From Lunularia cruciata (taxonomy: Eukaryota > Streptophyta > Marchantiopsida > Lunulariales > Lunulariaceae): DNA of 64,000 bases. The stretch covers positions 20,150,001 through 20,214,000 of the forward strand of contig OX419757.1 of NCBI GenBank assembly GCA_948567375.1, written 5' to 3'. This document shows positions 21,417 through 33,400 of the stretch, piece after piece. The translations under genes were made by a program, and so were the position numbers. Below the pieces are notes generated by a model. It was not told the DNA's origin, made no database searches, and saw nothing but the letters and a program-made list of their open reading frames with translations. How positions within the stretch are numbered: position 1 is the first letter of the stretch; every line of letters starts with the position of its first letter.

Positions 21417-22616
21417 GATTCAATTGGAGTTGCTCTTCTCATTGATGATATCGACTCTTCATGTGCTCTAGGTGTAAGGTCTGCAACAATGGCTTGTGGT
21501 CAATTTGCATGATCACTTGTTTCCCCAAGAGATAATGCCTCCATACATTGGTGGCATATACCATTGCAAGTTGTTCTTGATCTCGAGCAGAGTAATTTCT
21601 TTCAGCTGTATTTAGTTGGCGAGACACAAAGGCAATAGGATGTAGTCCATCTGGAAATTCTTGTTGCAACACAACTCCAATTGCAAAGTTAGAAGCATCA
21701 AAATCAACCACACAAGGTAGTTGAGGATCATATGGTTGAAGAATGGGTCTTGAAGACACCATATGCTTTAACTTCTAGAATGCTTCTTCATGCTTGGTGG
21801 TCCATTGGAAGCTCAAGTTCTTTCCCAAGAGGTTAGTCAATGGTGCAGCCACGTGAGCATAATAGTGGATGAACCGTCAGTAAAAACTGGCCAATCCATT
21901 GAATGCTCGTACTTCGGTAGCATCCTTTGGGGTAGGCCAATCAGTAATGGCCTTGATTTTCTCTTCTTCCATCTTGATCCCCTCTGATGAGATCTTATGA
22001 CCCAAGAAGGTAACCTCCTTCTGCCAAAAAGCACACTTTGACTTCTTGCAGTAAAATTTCCACTGTCGTAGTTGTCTTAGGACTTCTCGCACATGATTCT
22101 TGTGTTCTACCTCTATCCTACTATAGATTAAGATATCATCTAAGAACACTACCACGGACTGATCCAATAGTCCCTCCAACACCCAATGCATCTGATCCAT
22201 GAAGACTGTTGGAGCATTAGTGAGTCCGAAAGGTAGAACTCTCCATTCAAATGTCCATACCTTGTGCGAAAGGTAGTCTTTTGCATGTCCTCTCCTTCAA
22301 TAGGAATTTGCCAATAGCCACTACAAAGATCTAGCTTGGAAAAGTAGCGTGCTCTACTTAATTGATCAAGTAGGTCATTGATCCGAGGCAAGAGATATGC
22401 ATTCTTCATGGTTTGCTTATTGAGCTCACGGTAATCAATACAAAAACAAAGTCCTCCATCCTTCTTTGGAACAAATAGTACCGGTGCTCCCCACAAAGAT
22501 GTATTATGTTGTATGAAATCCTTCTCCAACAACTCTGTAAGTGTTGTTCGCAACTCCTCCAACTCCTTTGGTGAGAGCCAATAGATTGGTCTACTCACTA
22601 GAGTACTCCCTAGCAA
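21417..22616 (-). pseudogene. B2 reverse transcriptase and RNase H
   Basis: RT motifs: [49 protein letters not shown] (catalytic Asp pair present). RNase H follows with VDFDASNFAIGVVLQQEF, DQEQLAMVYA and QIDHKPL (Thr-Asp now Ile-Asp). Unlike B1, the RT palm is present. It stops just after RNase H, so integrase, chromodomain and 3' LTR are gone. Confidence 0.9.
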
Positions 22617-23045
22617 TAACTAGATCTTGAAGGGCATACCTTGATCAGAGGGTAATCCCTTTGGCAGATCATTCGGAAACACATCTGCAAACTCCTTAAC
22701 TATCCAATCAACCATTGCTTGATGCGGCACCTGGCCCTCCTCAGATTGTTCTTGTGCAATTGGCTTGATCCACACCGCAAATACAGACTTATCTTCCTCC
22801 AAAGCTTGCTCTATGGCTACTTCATTAACAAACTTCCCTTCTAGGGACTCATCTCTCTTCCAAGCTTGCTCGATGGTTGCATTCTTGGCAAACTTCCTAT
22901 CTTGGGACTCATCTCCCTTCCAGATTTGCTCTATGGCTACCTTCTCAACAAACTTCCCATCTTGGGACTGACTTTTCTTAGGTGTCTTACTCAGAGGTGC
23001 CAGACAACCTAATCGGAAATTCCTACCTTGGTGTTGTACTTGAAT
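22617..23045 (-). pseudogene. B2 protease-RT linker with triple repeat
   Basis: Same three-copy charged repeat as B1 (copies about 66 bp apart near 22802-22980), followed by DVFPNDLPKGLPSDQG, the usual N-terminal edge of RT. One TAG interrupts the entry to RT. Confidence 0.75.
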
Positions 23046-23405
23046 CTAACGTCGGGTCCAATCAAATTGAACCTTATGACGTTCAAGCCAAGGTAGACCC
23101 AAAATGATATCATAGTGTAGAGGTGCCACTACAAACCTCATACACTCCAAATACTCCTTCCCAATCTTGAAGGTAATAGGATGCAAGGTGCGGAATGCAT
23201 AACCTTTTCTACCATCCGCCATCATCAAACTACTTCCAATCACTGGCTTGATAAGAATACCCAATTCCTTTGATACTTGCATAGATATGCAATTCTCTGA
23301 ACTTCTAGAATCAACCAAAATCCTACAACCTCGATTAGATATCGTACCTTGCAAGTGAAGCAAACTTGCATAGGTCAAGCCTTCAATCCCATTAGAACTA
23401 ATCAA
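23046..23405 (-). pseudogene. B2 retropepsin-like protease region
   Basis: 119 open codons contain GCRILVDSRSSENCISMQV and YDIILGLPWLERHKVQFDW. The active-site Gly of DSG is Arg, which should inactivate the enzyme. Confidence 0.88.
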
Positions 23406-24331
23406 GCTCCCAGTAGGCGGCTCAAAATCTCCTACTGGGATTCTTTGTTTCCCTGATCATTCTGTTCCTCAAACTCCATCTGGGCAACTTGTCGAGGTTG
23501 CCCATTCCTAAGTGGACATTCAGCAATGCGATGTCCAACTTGGCGACAATAAAAGCAACCTCCATTTTGTCGTAATCTTTCTCTATCTGTTGTGCCAAGT
23601 GGTCTTTGTTAGATAGCATCAACCTCCATTGGTACTGGTTCTTCCACTCGTGGTACTGGTAGGTTTTGTGTAGGTCGAGGTCGAGACCAAGTTGTCGCAA
23701 CTAAGGAATCAAAATGCTCAGCCAATTGCATGGCTTCTTCTACGTTTTGTGGCTCTCAGATGGTCACATCCAATCTGGTTTGTGACTTCAATCCTTGCAC
23801 AAATCAATCCAGAACTTCACCTTCTTGGATATCTTGAATTTGCATGATGATATTTTGAAATTGTGTGATGTAGCTTCTCACTAAGCCAATCTACCTCAAC
23901 TCCGCCAATTTATCTTGTGTAGCTCGGGTGGCATTTATAGTCTAAAATTGACCAAGTATTGCATCCTTGAATTCCGCCCATGTCAAAATCGGTGTAACAA
24001 TTTGTTGTTCAGCTCTTTCTACTCAGAATCGCCACCAAAGTTTTGCCACGCCATCCAATTAGCTAGAAGCCAAGAGAATTTGTTTCCGCTTGTCTTGAAG
24101 ATTAGTGGCTTCAAAGTAACGTTCACAGTCAAACACAAAATTCTCCACTATGCCTGGAAGATTCTTGCCTTCAAACACCTTGGGTTTCAGAAATCGAATG
24201 CGATCTTCTCCATCTCAAACTGGCGCCCTGTCTATCTGTTCTTGTCGTTGCTGATCTCGTTCATCCAACAATCGAGTAAGATGCTTGATTTGTTGTTGCA
24301 TTGCAAGGATAACATCCAGTATTGCCGCCAT
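23406..24331 (-). pseudogene. B2 Gag
   Basis: The start codon is at 24331 on the minus strand (MAAILDVILAMQQQI), about 270 nt downstream of the primer-binding site. The frame passes through the capsid-like segment shared with B1 and ends near the zinc knuckle at about 23510-23570 (GCFYCRQVGHRIAECPLR). Several stops interrupt it. It forms the virus-like particle shell in active relatives. Confidence 0.85.
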
Positions 24332-24589
24332 CGCTACTACTCTATTCCACTACCCTCAATTTATCTAGTTGATTAACACATAGATACAACACATCCACTG
24401 TTCTCCATAAGTTACAACCGGAAGTATCAAGGGTTCTTCTGACACGGTGATCATATGTAGAAAATCCTGCCCAAAGCGTGAGGTGATGAATTGTGTGAAA
24501 CAATGCTTTGGTAATATCTAGACATGAAAGTCCCAATGGTTTGGTGGAAGTGGATTTGGTGGTCCATAAATTCCATCCATCCCATTCCT

Positions 24590-24602
24590 GCTCTAATACC
24601 AA
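24590..24602 (-). other. B2 primer-binding site (initiator-Met tRNA type)
   Basis: Directly next to the LTR the minus strand reads TTGGTATTAGAGC. It differs by one base from TGGTATCAGAGC, the plant initiator-Met tRNA primer site used by most Ty3/Gypsy elements. Confidence 0.85.
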
Positions 24603-25029
24603 TGTAAAAGACCGAAACCGAGGAGAGAAATAGGAGGATAGAAACTCATATTGGGACACTTGAATGAGAGAAAACTCCAAATGCCTAGCATGAGCTTTGG
24701 CTTTGGTATTTATAGGTAGCATACAAGACCCTTGAGAAGCTTCTCAAGAAGCTTCCTCAAGCCGCTTTCTTAGAGTGCAAGCCAAGTTAACTAGGAAGCT
24801 TCTCAAGAAGCTTCCTTCTAGAAGTCGCCTACTTGGCATGCAAGCTAAGCTAATTGGAAGCTTCTAGAAGCTTCCTTCTAGAAGCTACTTACTTAAGGTG
24901 CAAGTTAAGCTAACCGGGAAGCTTCCCAAGAAGCTTCCTAGATACTTCCGGAATATTCTAGGCTAATTTTGTCTTATGTGCTACTTCGTGAGCCTGACTG
25001 ACTTTGTCGCTAAACTCCATATTGTTACA
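24603..25029 (-). mobile_element. B2 5' LTR (427 bp)
   Basis: On the minus strand it runs TGTAACAATATGG...CTTTTACA, next to the primer-binding site. It has a perfect four-unit heat-shock array GAAgcTTCtaGAAgcTTC at 24857-24874, TTCcgGAAtaTTC at 24946-24958, and a TATA box at 24707-24715. It sits inside the 5' LTR of A2, which resumes at 25030. Confidence 0.92.
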
Positions 25030-25190
25030 CCATGTATCTGATCCAAGGGTGGAGCTTCCTTTGAGGGTATCCTCTTTGCTATATAATAAAGAGAAGGTGC
25101 TCCTTTGGGGCATCAAAGTATTGAGTGTGAAGCTTTGTGTTTCTTCTCTTATGTTTTTCTTAAGAGTTCTCAAGTCCTCAAAATATTACA
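25030..25190 (+). mobile_element. A2 5' LTR, 3' part
   Basis: The sequence begins at 'ccatgtatctgatccaaggg' in the middle of the A LTR and ends ATATTACA. The left part was separated by B2 insertion and later deletion. Confidence 0.85.
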
Positions 25191-25204
25191 ATGGTGTCAA
25201 AGTA
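25191..25204 (+). other. A2 primer-binding site
   Basis: ATGGTGTCAAAGTAG follows the LTR end and resembles TGGTATCAGAG, the initiator-Met tRNA primer site, with two or three substitutions. Confidence 0.6.
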
Positions 25205-26835
25205 GGTGTTTAAATCCAAGAGAGTGGATCATCCTTCTTAGAAGAACATGGGCTATTAAGATTGAGTTATTTTGGAGGGAGAAAGAATAGTGCAATTGAA
25301 AGACTAGGGTTGTTTTAGATGGAGGATGGGATGGAAGCACTTGGAAGACAATTTTCACAACCCACTTTTTATTCTTGAATTAATTCCATGTCAAGATTAT
25401 ATACATCCAACATGAGCATGTAAGAGTATATCTTATTTCTCATTTTAGAGTAGAGTTCATGAATATAGTGATGAATTCACCAAACTTGATGATTCTACTT
25501 ATGGTGATATATGATAAAGAGTAGGATTTAACAATCTACATTTTGTTATGATACATAGGATCTAAGTATACCAAATCCTCTTCCTTTGGGAAATAGAGAT
25601 CTATTATATGGTTAGATCAAAATTGATATTTAAGAATTTTGTAGTCTATAATTTTAGTGAGGAATATTATCAATGAGTGAAAGCCTCTAAGTTCCTAATT
25701 TTAGTCCTAATAGTCCATGACCCCTCTTGAGTGATCATATTAACCTTCTATTGAAGTAGGTAGTAGCAATTGAGTGTTTGCCATGTGTACAAATCATGGA
25801 GCTGCAATTACAAGATTTGATGCAAGAGATATTGAATGAGTTTTGGGAGATCAAGATGACCATGGAAGCATTTGAAAGTCAAGTACATACCTTCAGGAGT
25901 GATCAAGTAGTGCAAGAAGGAGAACCATCCTTAAACCCAATACCAATGGCAGAAGTACCTAGAGAGTCGTTCATGCTAATAACATTGACCCCGATCAACA
26001 ACAAAACCATATTGTTACTATAAATGAAGAAGACGTGCAACATCAAGCCTTATAAGAGATAGCATCCATGAGAGTAGTTGAAAATTGGATTTCAAGAATA
26101 AATTGATAATTTCAATTATTCACAACAAAGATTAGTGACCATTTCATAGCCATGTTTTTATGTGAGTACTTGAGCAATAAAGCACTCACATGGTGCAATG
26201 CTCGAGAACAATCAATGTTGGTAGAAGGGAAAGAGATCATCTCCTTGGATGGCAAAGCAAGAAGAGTTGTTAAAGAATTTCTAATCCGTGGATTTAGTGT
26301 AGATGGCCAAAACCTAACTATTGGGGTTGAAGCAAAGGAACAACATGCAAGAGAACATGGAGGCATTTCTTGATTTGCAAGTTGTGATAATTGATATGAG
26401 TCCAACATAAGATCTTGACAGTTTCAAATGGGAGCTACAAGAGATGAGGATTTTGTACCATTACCTCTTGGTGAATTTTCTCTTTTAGCTCCCATTTGAA
26501 ATTGGGAGCTAAAAGAGAAAATTCACCAAGAGGTAATGGTACAAAATCCTCTTTTTTTTTGAGGCTATTGCTTGTGCTCAAAGAATAACAAGGGTGCTTG
26601 GAGGAGGTGAAGGAGTATTCTTGACTTGGGACTATTGGGCTAAAACACCACACTTTAGAGGACCAATTTGGTTTCAAAACCAAGGAGCATGACTACTATA
26701 AGAAGAATGAAGGTGGGTCAAAGAAAGGAGAGATTCAGCCTCACAAGAGGGAGGAGCTCAAGCAAAACAACAACATTGTTACAATTGTGGTTGAGTTGAG
26801 CACATAACCATCAATTGTTGTGATTGTCTTCCTAG
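25205..26835 (+). pseudogene. A2 leader and Gag
   Basis: A leader (about 25205-25775) precedes a degenerate Gag. Visible blocks are MELQLQDLMQEILNEFWEIK, ACAQRITRVL, and the zinc knuckle QQHCYNCG, stop, VEHITINCC at about 26770-26825. That is the same CYNC...H...C motif as A3. Many stops occur. A 49-bp palindrome interrupts the frame at 26446-26551. Confidence 0.7.
26446..26551. repeat. perfect 49-bp inverted repeat, 8-nt loop
   Basis: Arms 26446-26494 and 26503-26551 are exact reverse complements around 'tttgaaat'. The right arm continues the Gag reading frame (ELKEKIHQEVMVQNP) and the left arm is an inverted copy. Perfect arms in an otherwise decayed element mean the event is much younger than the insertion. 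Confidence 0.95.
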
Positions 26836-27039
26836 GGGCCCTTAGCCTCCATACATAGCTCTTTGAACAATATGGAGAGATAAATTGAGGAAGAGGATGC
26901 TAAAATCACTTTGGAAATGAAAATCACCAATAAATATACTTTGTGGCCTTATTGGCTTGATAGACAAGAGTAAAAGTGGAGGAAAGAAGAGGATGAGTTT
27001 GCAAAGGTAGATGAAGATAAAAAAACAACTGATTGTTGC

Positions 27040-27320
27040 AATGGAGTACTAGAAAGCAATCAAGTGAGAGTATTAATAGACCTTAGAGCAATAAAGAATT
27101 TCTTGTCATGCTTTGTTGCAATAAGGTTGGGATGAAACTAAAGAAGGATTGAGAATTAAGAAGTAGAGTTACCTAATGGTCAAACAAAGAGAATTGAGTC
27201 ATTATTTAGAAAAGCAACACTCTTTGTAGGAGATTATCAAGAATCAATAGAGTGGCAAGTGATACATTTAGCTCTTTATGATACCCCATGGTTGATTGGA
27301 GAATGAAAGTGGTGAGAACT
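27040..27320 (+). pseudogene. A2 retropepsin remnant
   Basis: The translation reads NQVRVLIDLRAIKNFLS, corresponding to the A3 protease active-site segment, with the D-x-G-A motif degraded to DLRA. EVELPNGQTKRIES-like and YQESIEWQVI-like blocks follow. Confidence 0.7.
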
Positions 27321-27479
27321 AGCCAATGGAAGATCTTTGGAGTTAAAGAAAGATCACAAAGGTAAGAATTGTCTCTTTCTGTCATATGGACAATATCTAC
27401 TAGTAAGAAAAATAGATGTCCAATTTAATAAGAGAAGTCCAATTTATAACTCAATAGACAGATTTATGAGAATTAAAGA

Positions 27480-28240
27480 TGTGGTCATTGAATTTTAAGA
27501 TGTCTTTTTGGATTATTTACCCTCAAGATTGCCACCAAAAAGGGGAGTAGATCATAAAATTGATATACTTTCGGGGAAGACACCTCCTTTTAAGGTCCCA
27601 TTTTGACTATCAACTCATGATTTGGAGGAGTATGAGGCTCAAATCAAGGATATATTGGAGAAAGGGTTTATCTAACCCAATGTATCACTATATGGAGCTC
27701 TTGCCTTATTTGTGAAGAAGAAAGATGGGACAATGTGTACGTGCATTGACTAACAAGGACTAAATCAAAAAATGGTGAAGAAAAATACCTATTACCTTGC
27801 ATGGATGACTTAAAAGTTTGATCAACTCAATGTGGCCAAGGACTTCATCAAACTTGATCTATGATCTGATTACAACCAAATCAAGATTATAGAGGAAGAT
27901 ATACACAAAATATCCTTTCAAACAAGGTATAGTTACTTTGAGTACTTAGTGATGCAGTTTGGTCTCACCACTACACTAGCCATTTCATGAGTTTGATGAA
28001 TGGCATATTTCATTCATACTTGGATAAATCTATTATTTTTTTCTTGGATGATATCTCAATCTACATCAAGGCTATGATAGAGCACAAACAACATCTAGGA
28101 GAAGTCTTATAGATTCTACAACAAAATTAGTTGTATGCCAAAATCTCAAAGTGCAAGTTTGGCAGGTTTGGAGTAGAATACTAGGGGCATAAAGCATAGA
28201 AGGTATCCAGATGTTAATAGATAAAATAAGGGTAACTAAA
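27480..28240 (+). pseudogene. A2 reverse transcriptase remnant
   Basis: Recognisable blocks: EFxDVFLDYLPSRLPPKRGV, [12 protein letters not shown], and FFLDDISIYI with the catalytic Asp pair at 28047-28052. Stops and indels are spread throughout, so it cannot make a product. Confidence 0.8.
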
Positions 28241-28870
28241 AAATGGAGCATTCTAGAAGATCAAACTCAACTCAAGAGTTTCTTGGGATTGACGGGGTTC
28301 TATTATTGTTCTTTCAAGGATTTCTCCAAGGTCGCACAACCTCTAATTGCACTACTTGGCAAGAGGAAGAAGTAAAAATGTGGAGAAATGCACAAGAATT
28401 GGCCTCTCACAAATTGAAAGATGCATTACTTTCAATATACTTTCAATATTCAATGCATTTTCAATACTATATGCATCAATGTATGACCCAAAACATCCAA
28501 TCAAGCTCGCTATAGATGCATCAAGTGTTGCAAAAGGAGCAATCCTATAGCAAGAATGGAATGGCAGATGGCACCCAATTGCATATTTCTCTCAAAAGCT
28601 GTTACCAATAGTATGCAATTATCACACCACCAAATAAGAAGAGTTGTTTGTTGTGCTTGCAACTAAGCATTAGAAGCACTATCTTGGCTAGAAGGCATTT
28701 GTAGTGGAGATAGACCACAAAACTCTAGTCTACCTCAAGACACAAAAAGTTCTTTCTCATCAATAGATCCTATGGGTAGAGTGGAAATAACGGTTCAACA
28801 TGATGATCATGTATGTGGAAGGTAAGAAGTAACTTGTAGATGCATTCATCTAAATACCTATAGCAAAGAT
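28241..28870 (+). pseudogene. A2 RT tail and RNase H remnant
   Basis: After QLKSFLGLTGFYY (RT connection) the frame reads HPIKLAIDASSVAKGAIL, HPIAYFSQKLLP, EELFVVLATKH and VEIDHKTLVYLKTQK. These are RNase H motifs colinear with A3. Short internal duplications around 28430-28480 break the frame. Confidence 0.8.
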
Positions 28871-29977
28871 AGAGTCTAAGATGAGCCCAAAATTGTAGCT
28901 AAGGATTCTTGCTACTTTGAAAATTGACCCATAGATTATAGGAGCTCAATCATCCAAAGGTTTAACTAGTACCCAAGGACTCACCTTTCATGATGGCAAG
29001 TTATGGATTCCGGATACCATAAACATACAAACCCCATCTTAGCAGAATGTCTGATTCTATCATTACAAGTCATGTTGGAGTAGACAAGACCTTAGATGCA
29101 ATCAAACATCATTACTATTGGCTAAGATGAGCAATGATGTGATGGAGTATGTTTAAAATTACCTACTTTGCTAATAAAATAAAGATTCTAATCAAGCTCT
29201 CACATGACTTCTTCAACCTCTCATTACTCCTACACAATGTTAGGAACAAATAAGCATGGATTTGCTCAAGATCTCCTCAAGGTTTGATTCCAACATAGTC
29301 TCTATCAATAGACTTAACAAAGTAATTCATGTGCATCCTACTGCCAAGTACATGACTACTTGAAAATTAGCTTAATTTTACTTAGATGTAGTCTTTTCTC
29401 ACAATGGCCTATCTTGAGTACTCAATTCATTAATTTGTTTTGGAAAACACTCTTTGGCATCTTCAAAACCAAACTGGCCATGTCCACGGCAAACCAATGG
29501 ACAAATTGAGGGCTAATCACACTACAAGGACATGCTTTGGGGCTTCACCTTAGATGAGCAAGCAAGGTGGGACACCTTACTTCCACTAGTGGACTTATCC
29601 TATGTCAATTCAATAAATGCATCCACACAAGTCACACCATTCTTCCTCATGTATGGAGACCATCCTTTCATGACTTTAAGCTTTATGAAGATCCACTCGA
29701 TGGCTACCAAGGTTGAAATTTTCAACACTTTTGTTTCTAGAATCCAACATGGTGTGGAGAATGCTAAGCATAGGTTGAAAATTGCCCAAAAATGATAAAA
29801 CTAGTATGGAGATGCAAATCTTGACACATGGAGTTCAATGTTGAGGATCAAATCTGGCTATTCACAACCAACCTCACTTTAGTTGGCCTTCATAAGCTCA
29901 GAACTTGTTTTGTTGGGCCTTTTCCCATCCTTCATTTAATTGCCAATTCTATCACCTCATGCTACCGCCACACATGA
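28871..29977 (+). pseudogene. A2 integrase remnant
   Basis: Colinear with A3: SHVGVDKTLDAIKHHYYW, then the core region, with a deletion removing the segment around the second Asp. Then comes MLWGFTLDEQARWDTLLPLV and the C-terminal barrel region up to 'catgaagatc'. There it is joined directly to the middle of an LTR. The chromodomain and polypurine tract are deleted. Confidence 0.8.
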
Positions 29978-30490
29978 AGATCAGATAGAGGTGTCACCAA
30001 AAGAGTACTTCTACTAATAAGACAAGACTTGAAAACACCTTGAAAACTTCAGAACCAATTTTGGAGGCCTAAACATATGCATTAGGCCTAAAAAATGGAA
30101 CAATCTCCTCCCCCCTTCTTCCCCCATGGAGAAATAGGCTAGCCTTCTCCTTGTCTCTTTGTCTCATTGAGAGCTTTCCAACGGTACATTGCTCATGTAA
30201 TCTTGAGCTTCCTACATGAAGATTCTCTCTGATCAAACCAATTTGACCAACCAAATAAGACAAGGATCAACATGTTACCTATCCATGTAACTAATCTAAG
30301 GGTGAAGCTTGCTGCCATGTCACCAATCCATTTATCTAATCCAAGGGTGGAGCTTCTTTTGTGACGATCTTGTTTGCTATATAATGAAGAGAAGGTGTTC
30401 CTTTGGGGCATCAAAGTATTGAGTGTGAAGCTTTGTGTTTTTTCTCTTATGTTTCTCTTGGAAGTTCTCTTGTTTTTGGAATATAAAAAT
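29978..30490 (+). mobile_element. A2 3' LTR, lacking its first ~100 bp
   Basis: The sequence runs from 'agatagaggtgtcaccaaaa' to 'cttgtttttggaatata' and matches the A LTR. The start is missing. A shared 'agatc/agatag' at the junction suggests a microhomology-mediated deletion from integrase into U3. Confidence 0.82.
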
Positions 30491-33400
30491 TGTAATATTG
30501 TTTATGTTCTAACTAAAATATCTAAGAGAGAAAAATAAACTTCTCAAGAGAAAAAACTCATGGAAATATCATGAGTTTCTTTTATTTATATAAATACTAT
30601 ATATATATATATATATAATATCATACACCACCTTATATTATATACTATAGAGACTAGATAACATGTCTTAGACATATGACTAATTTGAATTAGAGACTTT
30701 AATGTTATTTATTCAAATTTCTAATTTAAATTTGGTTATTTTTAGGATTATTTATTAGAGGGTTCATTTTTCTCCATGAATATAAAAGAGGAAAAGTTTC
30801 AAATTTCTTGTTTTTTTAATTTAGATCTGCATTTTAGTAATTATAGATAATTACTTAGAAGATGGTAAAACTTTGTGTTAAATTATTTATGAGACATTAC
30901 ATTGGTTTGAGAAAAGAATCTCATCACTCTTAAAAAAGAAAATTGTATCCACACATGTATAATTCAAGGGTATCAATTGCCAAACTATACTTGGTAAGAT
31001 CTTTCCAGCCACTAGAAATTGTATATTTTTCAAAAAAGTTTTATTTTTAAATTAAGTTTACAAACTATCCTCACCATCCTTATTTTCTATGGCTTTTATA
31101 ACTTATTATTCTAAGATTAAGAAAACAAAAATTTAACATTGATTTTAGGACAAGAAAAAATGAGCTTCTCTCTTAGGTTAAATACTTGAAGTCAAGTGCT
31201 CAAACAGAATTTAGAATTAATATATCCATGCTATATTTCTAAATCTGTCTTGCAAGAATCTTTCTTGATAGAAGTATTCATCCTACATTTGGAGGAACGC
31301 AATTTACTTGAGAAGATGGCTCGGATCATCACAATAGATACTCTGTGGAGGTGTATGTGATTTATATTGTTGACTTGGATGGGTAAACAAATTTAGATAT
31401 CACATGAAGAAAGTAAAAACCTTATAAGATATTCTACTTATATCATCAAAATCAAAAATAGTAATTATTAGTATGAAAAATATTTACTTCTTATTGTTGA
31501 TGCAAAGCTAAACTAGTCAAAGAGAGAAGCAAAATACTACCTTGTTCTTTCATTGTTTTTACCATTGGAAAAACTAGAATACCTATATACATAAAAGAAT
31601 GTATTATTCATTTTCTTTTATGCCATATAGATAAAGGTGAAAAGGGAAAATCAAAGGATTTTTATAAAAAAGATAGAAATGTATCATAGATTTGAGGAGA
31701 AAAAGAAAGCAAGAAATTAAACTTTAGTCATCTAAGTGTGATAGATTGGATAAGATAAGTTATCTTCAATTGAACTTAAAATTAAGGTGCATTGAAAGTT
31801 TTTAGTGATTTAGCTTTTAGTGGACTATGAAGATGGAAGAAGGAAAGAAATTCCAAGAGGATTATTTGATGAAATTTTAACTTACAATAATTGAAAACCC
31901 CTACACTTGTCCTTTTTGTAGTAATAATGTCTTCATATCTTTGAAAAGATTTAGATCTAAAACCTAATTTCAAGGGATAAAAAAATCTTATTGTGATTCT
32001 TATATTTGGTCAAGCCAAATGTATAAACCTCTAGTGTATGTGTGCACAATGCTTGCTTTATTATTTGCTTAATAAGCTAATTTTGACTCATACCAAAGGA
32101 AATCTAGTTGGAGGTTGGATGATATAAAATCTTATTAAGATTATAATTGCTATATGTTCAACCATTGAATTAAGATTGTATTACAATCCTTAAGAAAATT
32201 ATATCTAGATCTTACTTGTAGAAAATCTCTTGTTTTTGTCATAGTTTTCTGTTGGTGATAGGTACAATATTTAAATCATGTCTTTGTTCAACATCTTGCT
32301 TATTTGTTATGTTTAATAATGGGTACTAACTCTTGTACAACATGCTTATACTTTACACTTTTTTTCCCAGTAGAGGAGTTTACAAACACACAATGTCTAG
32401 ATTTGAACTCTCAAATATACCTAAACTAACTAAATATACTAATGAGAACTTGATATTAAACCTTAGGTAGAATTATTTACTTTTTGGTAGATTTTCAGTT
32501 GTTATTTGTTACATGCTTTTATTGAATCTACTCTCAATATCTTTAAATTTTAAATTTACTATAGATCTAAAATATAATTTACATTATCACAATTCAATTT
32601 TAATTTGCTAATTCTTATCTTTCTTCATGTTTGTATATTGTATGGTATAACATAAATACATTATAGTTTGGAAGTTTTGAAGCCTTTTCTTATCTATTAT
32701 TTATGTATTATAAACAAGCATTCTTTATCAAGTCATCCCAGTCATAATTGAACTTTCAAATAAAAGAATAATAGAATCTACCTTACTTATTTGTACTCTC
32801 AAAGACAAATGTATGCATAATCAATGTTTCAATCAAATTTTGGTTGTTGAAGTTAATAGTAAGCTTTAAAATATATGGTGATATGGTGTATATATTTTAT
32901 TACTAAAAATATTAAGTATCCCCTTTTTTTCTGATGATTTTATATTTTTGAAATATATTTTCTATTGCACAAGTGAAGTTTTATCTTTCAACCTTCATTT
33001 TTATAGTGCAAAAGGTCATAATTACATGTATATGTAAAAGATCTTTAGGCTTTTAATGAATCATCAAACCAATAATTGTGGTTTAGAGCCACAAAGATAT
33101 GCTAAAAGTAATGTGGTAAAAAAATGTACATGGAATAAAAAAATAGATTTTCATTAATAATCAATAAGGGTACTATCTAATTTTATTATGTATTTAAATA
33201 TGAAATTCCTAAATGTTAATATTAGTTCTTTTTGTTAGTTCATTCACTTTCTCTTGATCTATTGGTGTGATTTTTATAGTATATTTTATAAAATGCAAAT
33301 GAGATTTGTAAAAATGAACTGTCCTCAACAAATAAGTTGATTGTACTATAATTTTTATATTTAAGACATGATGTGCACTTCATTACTTCATTGAGTACAT

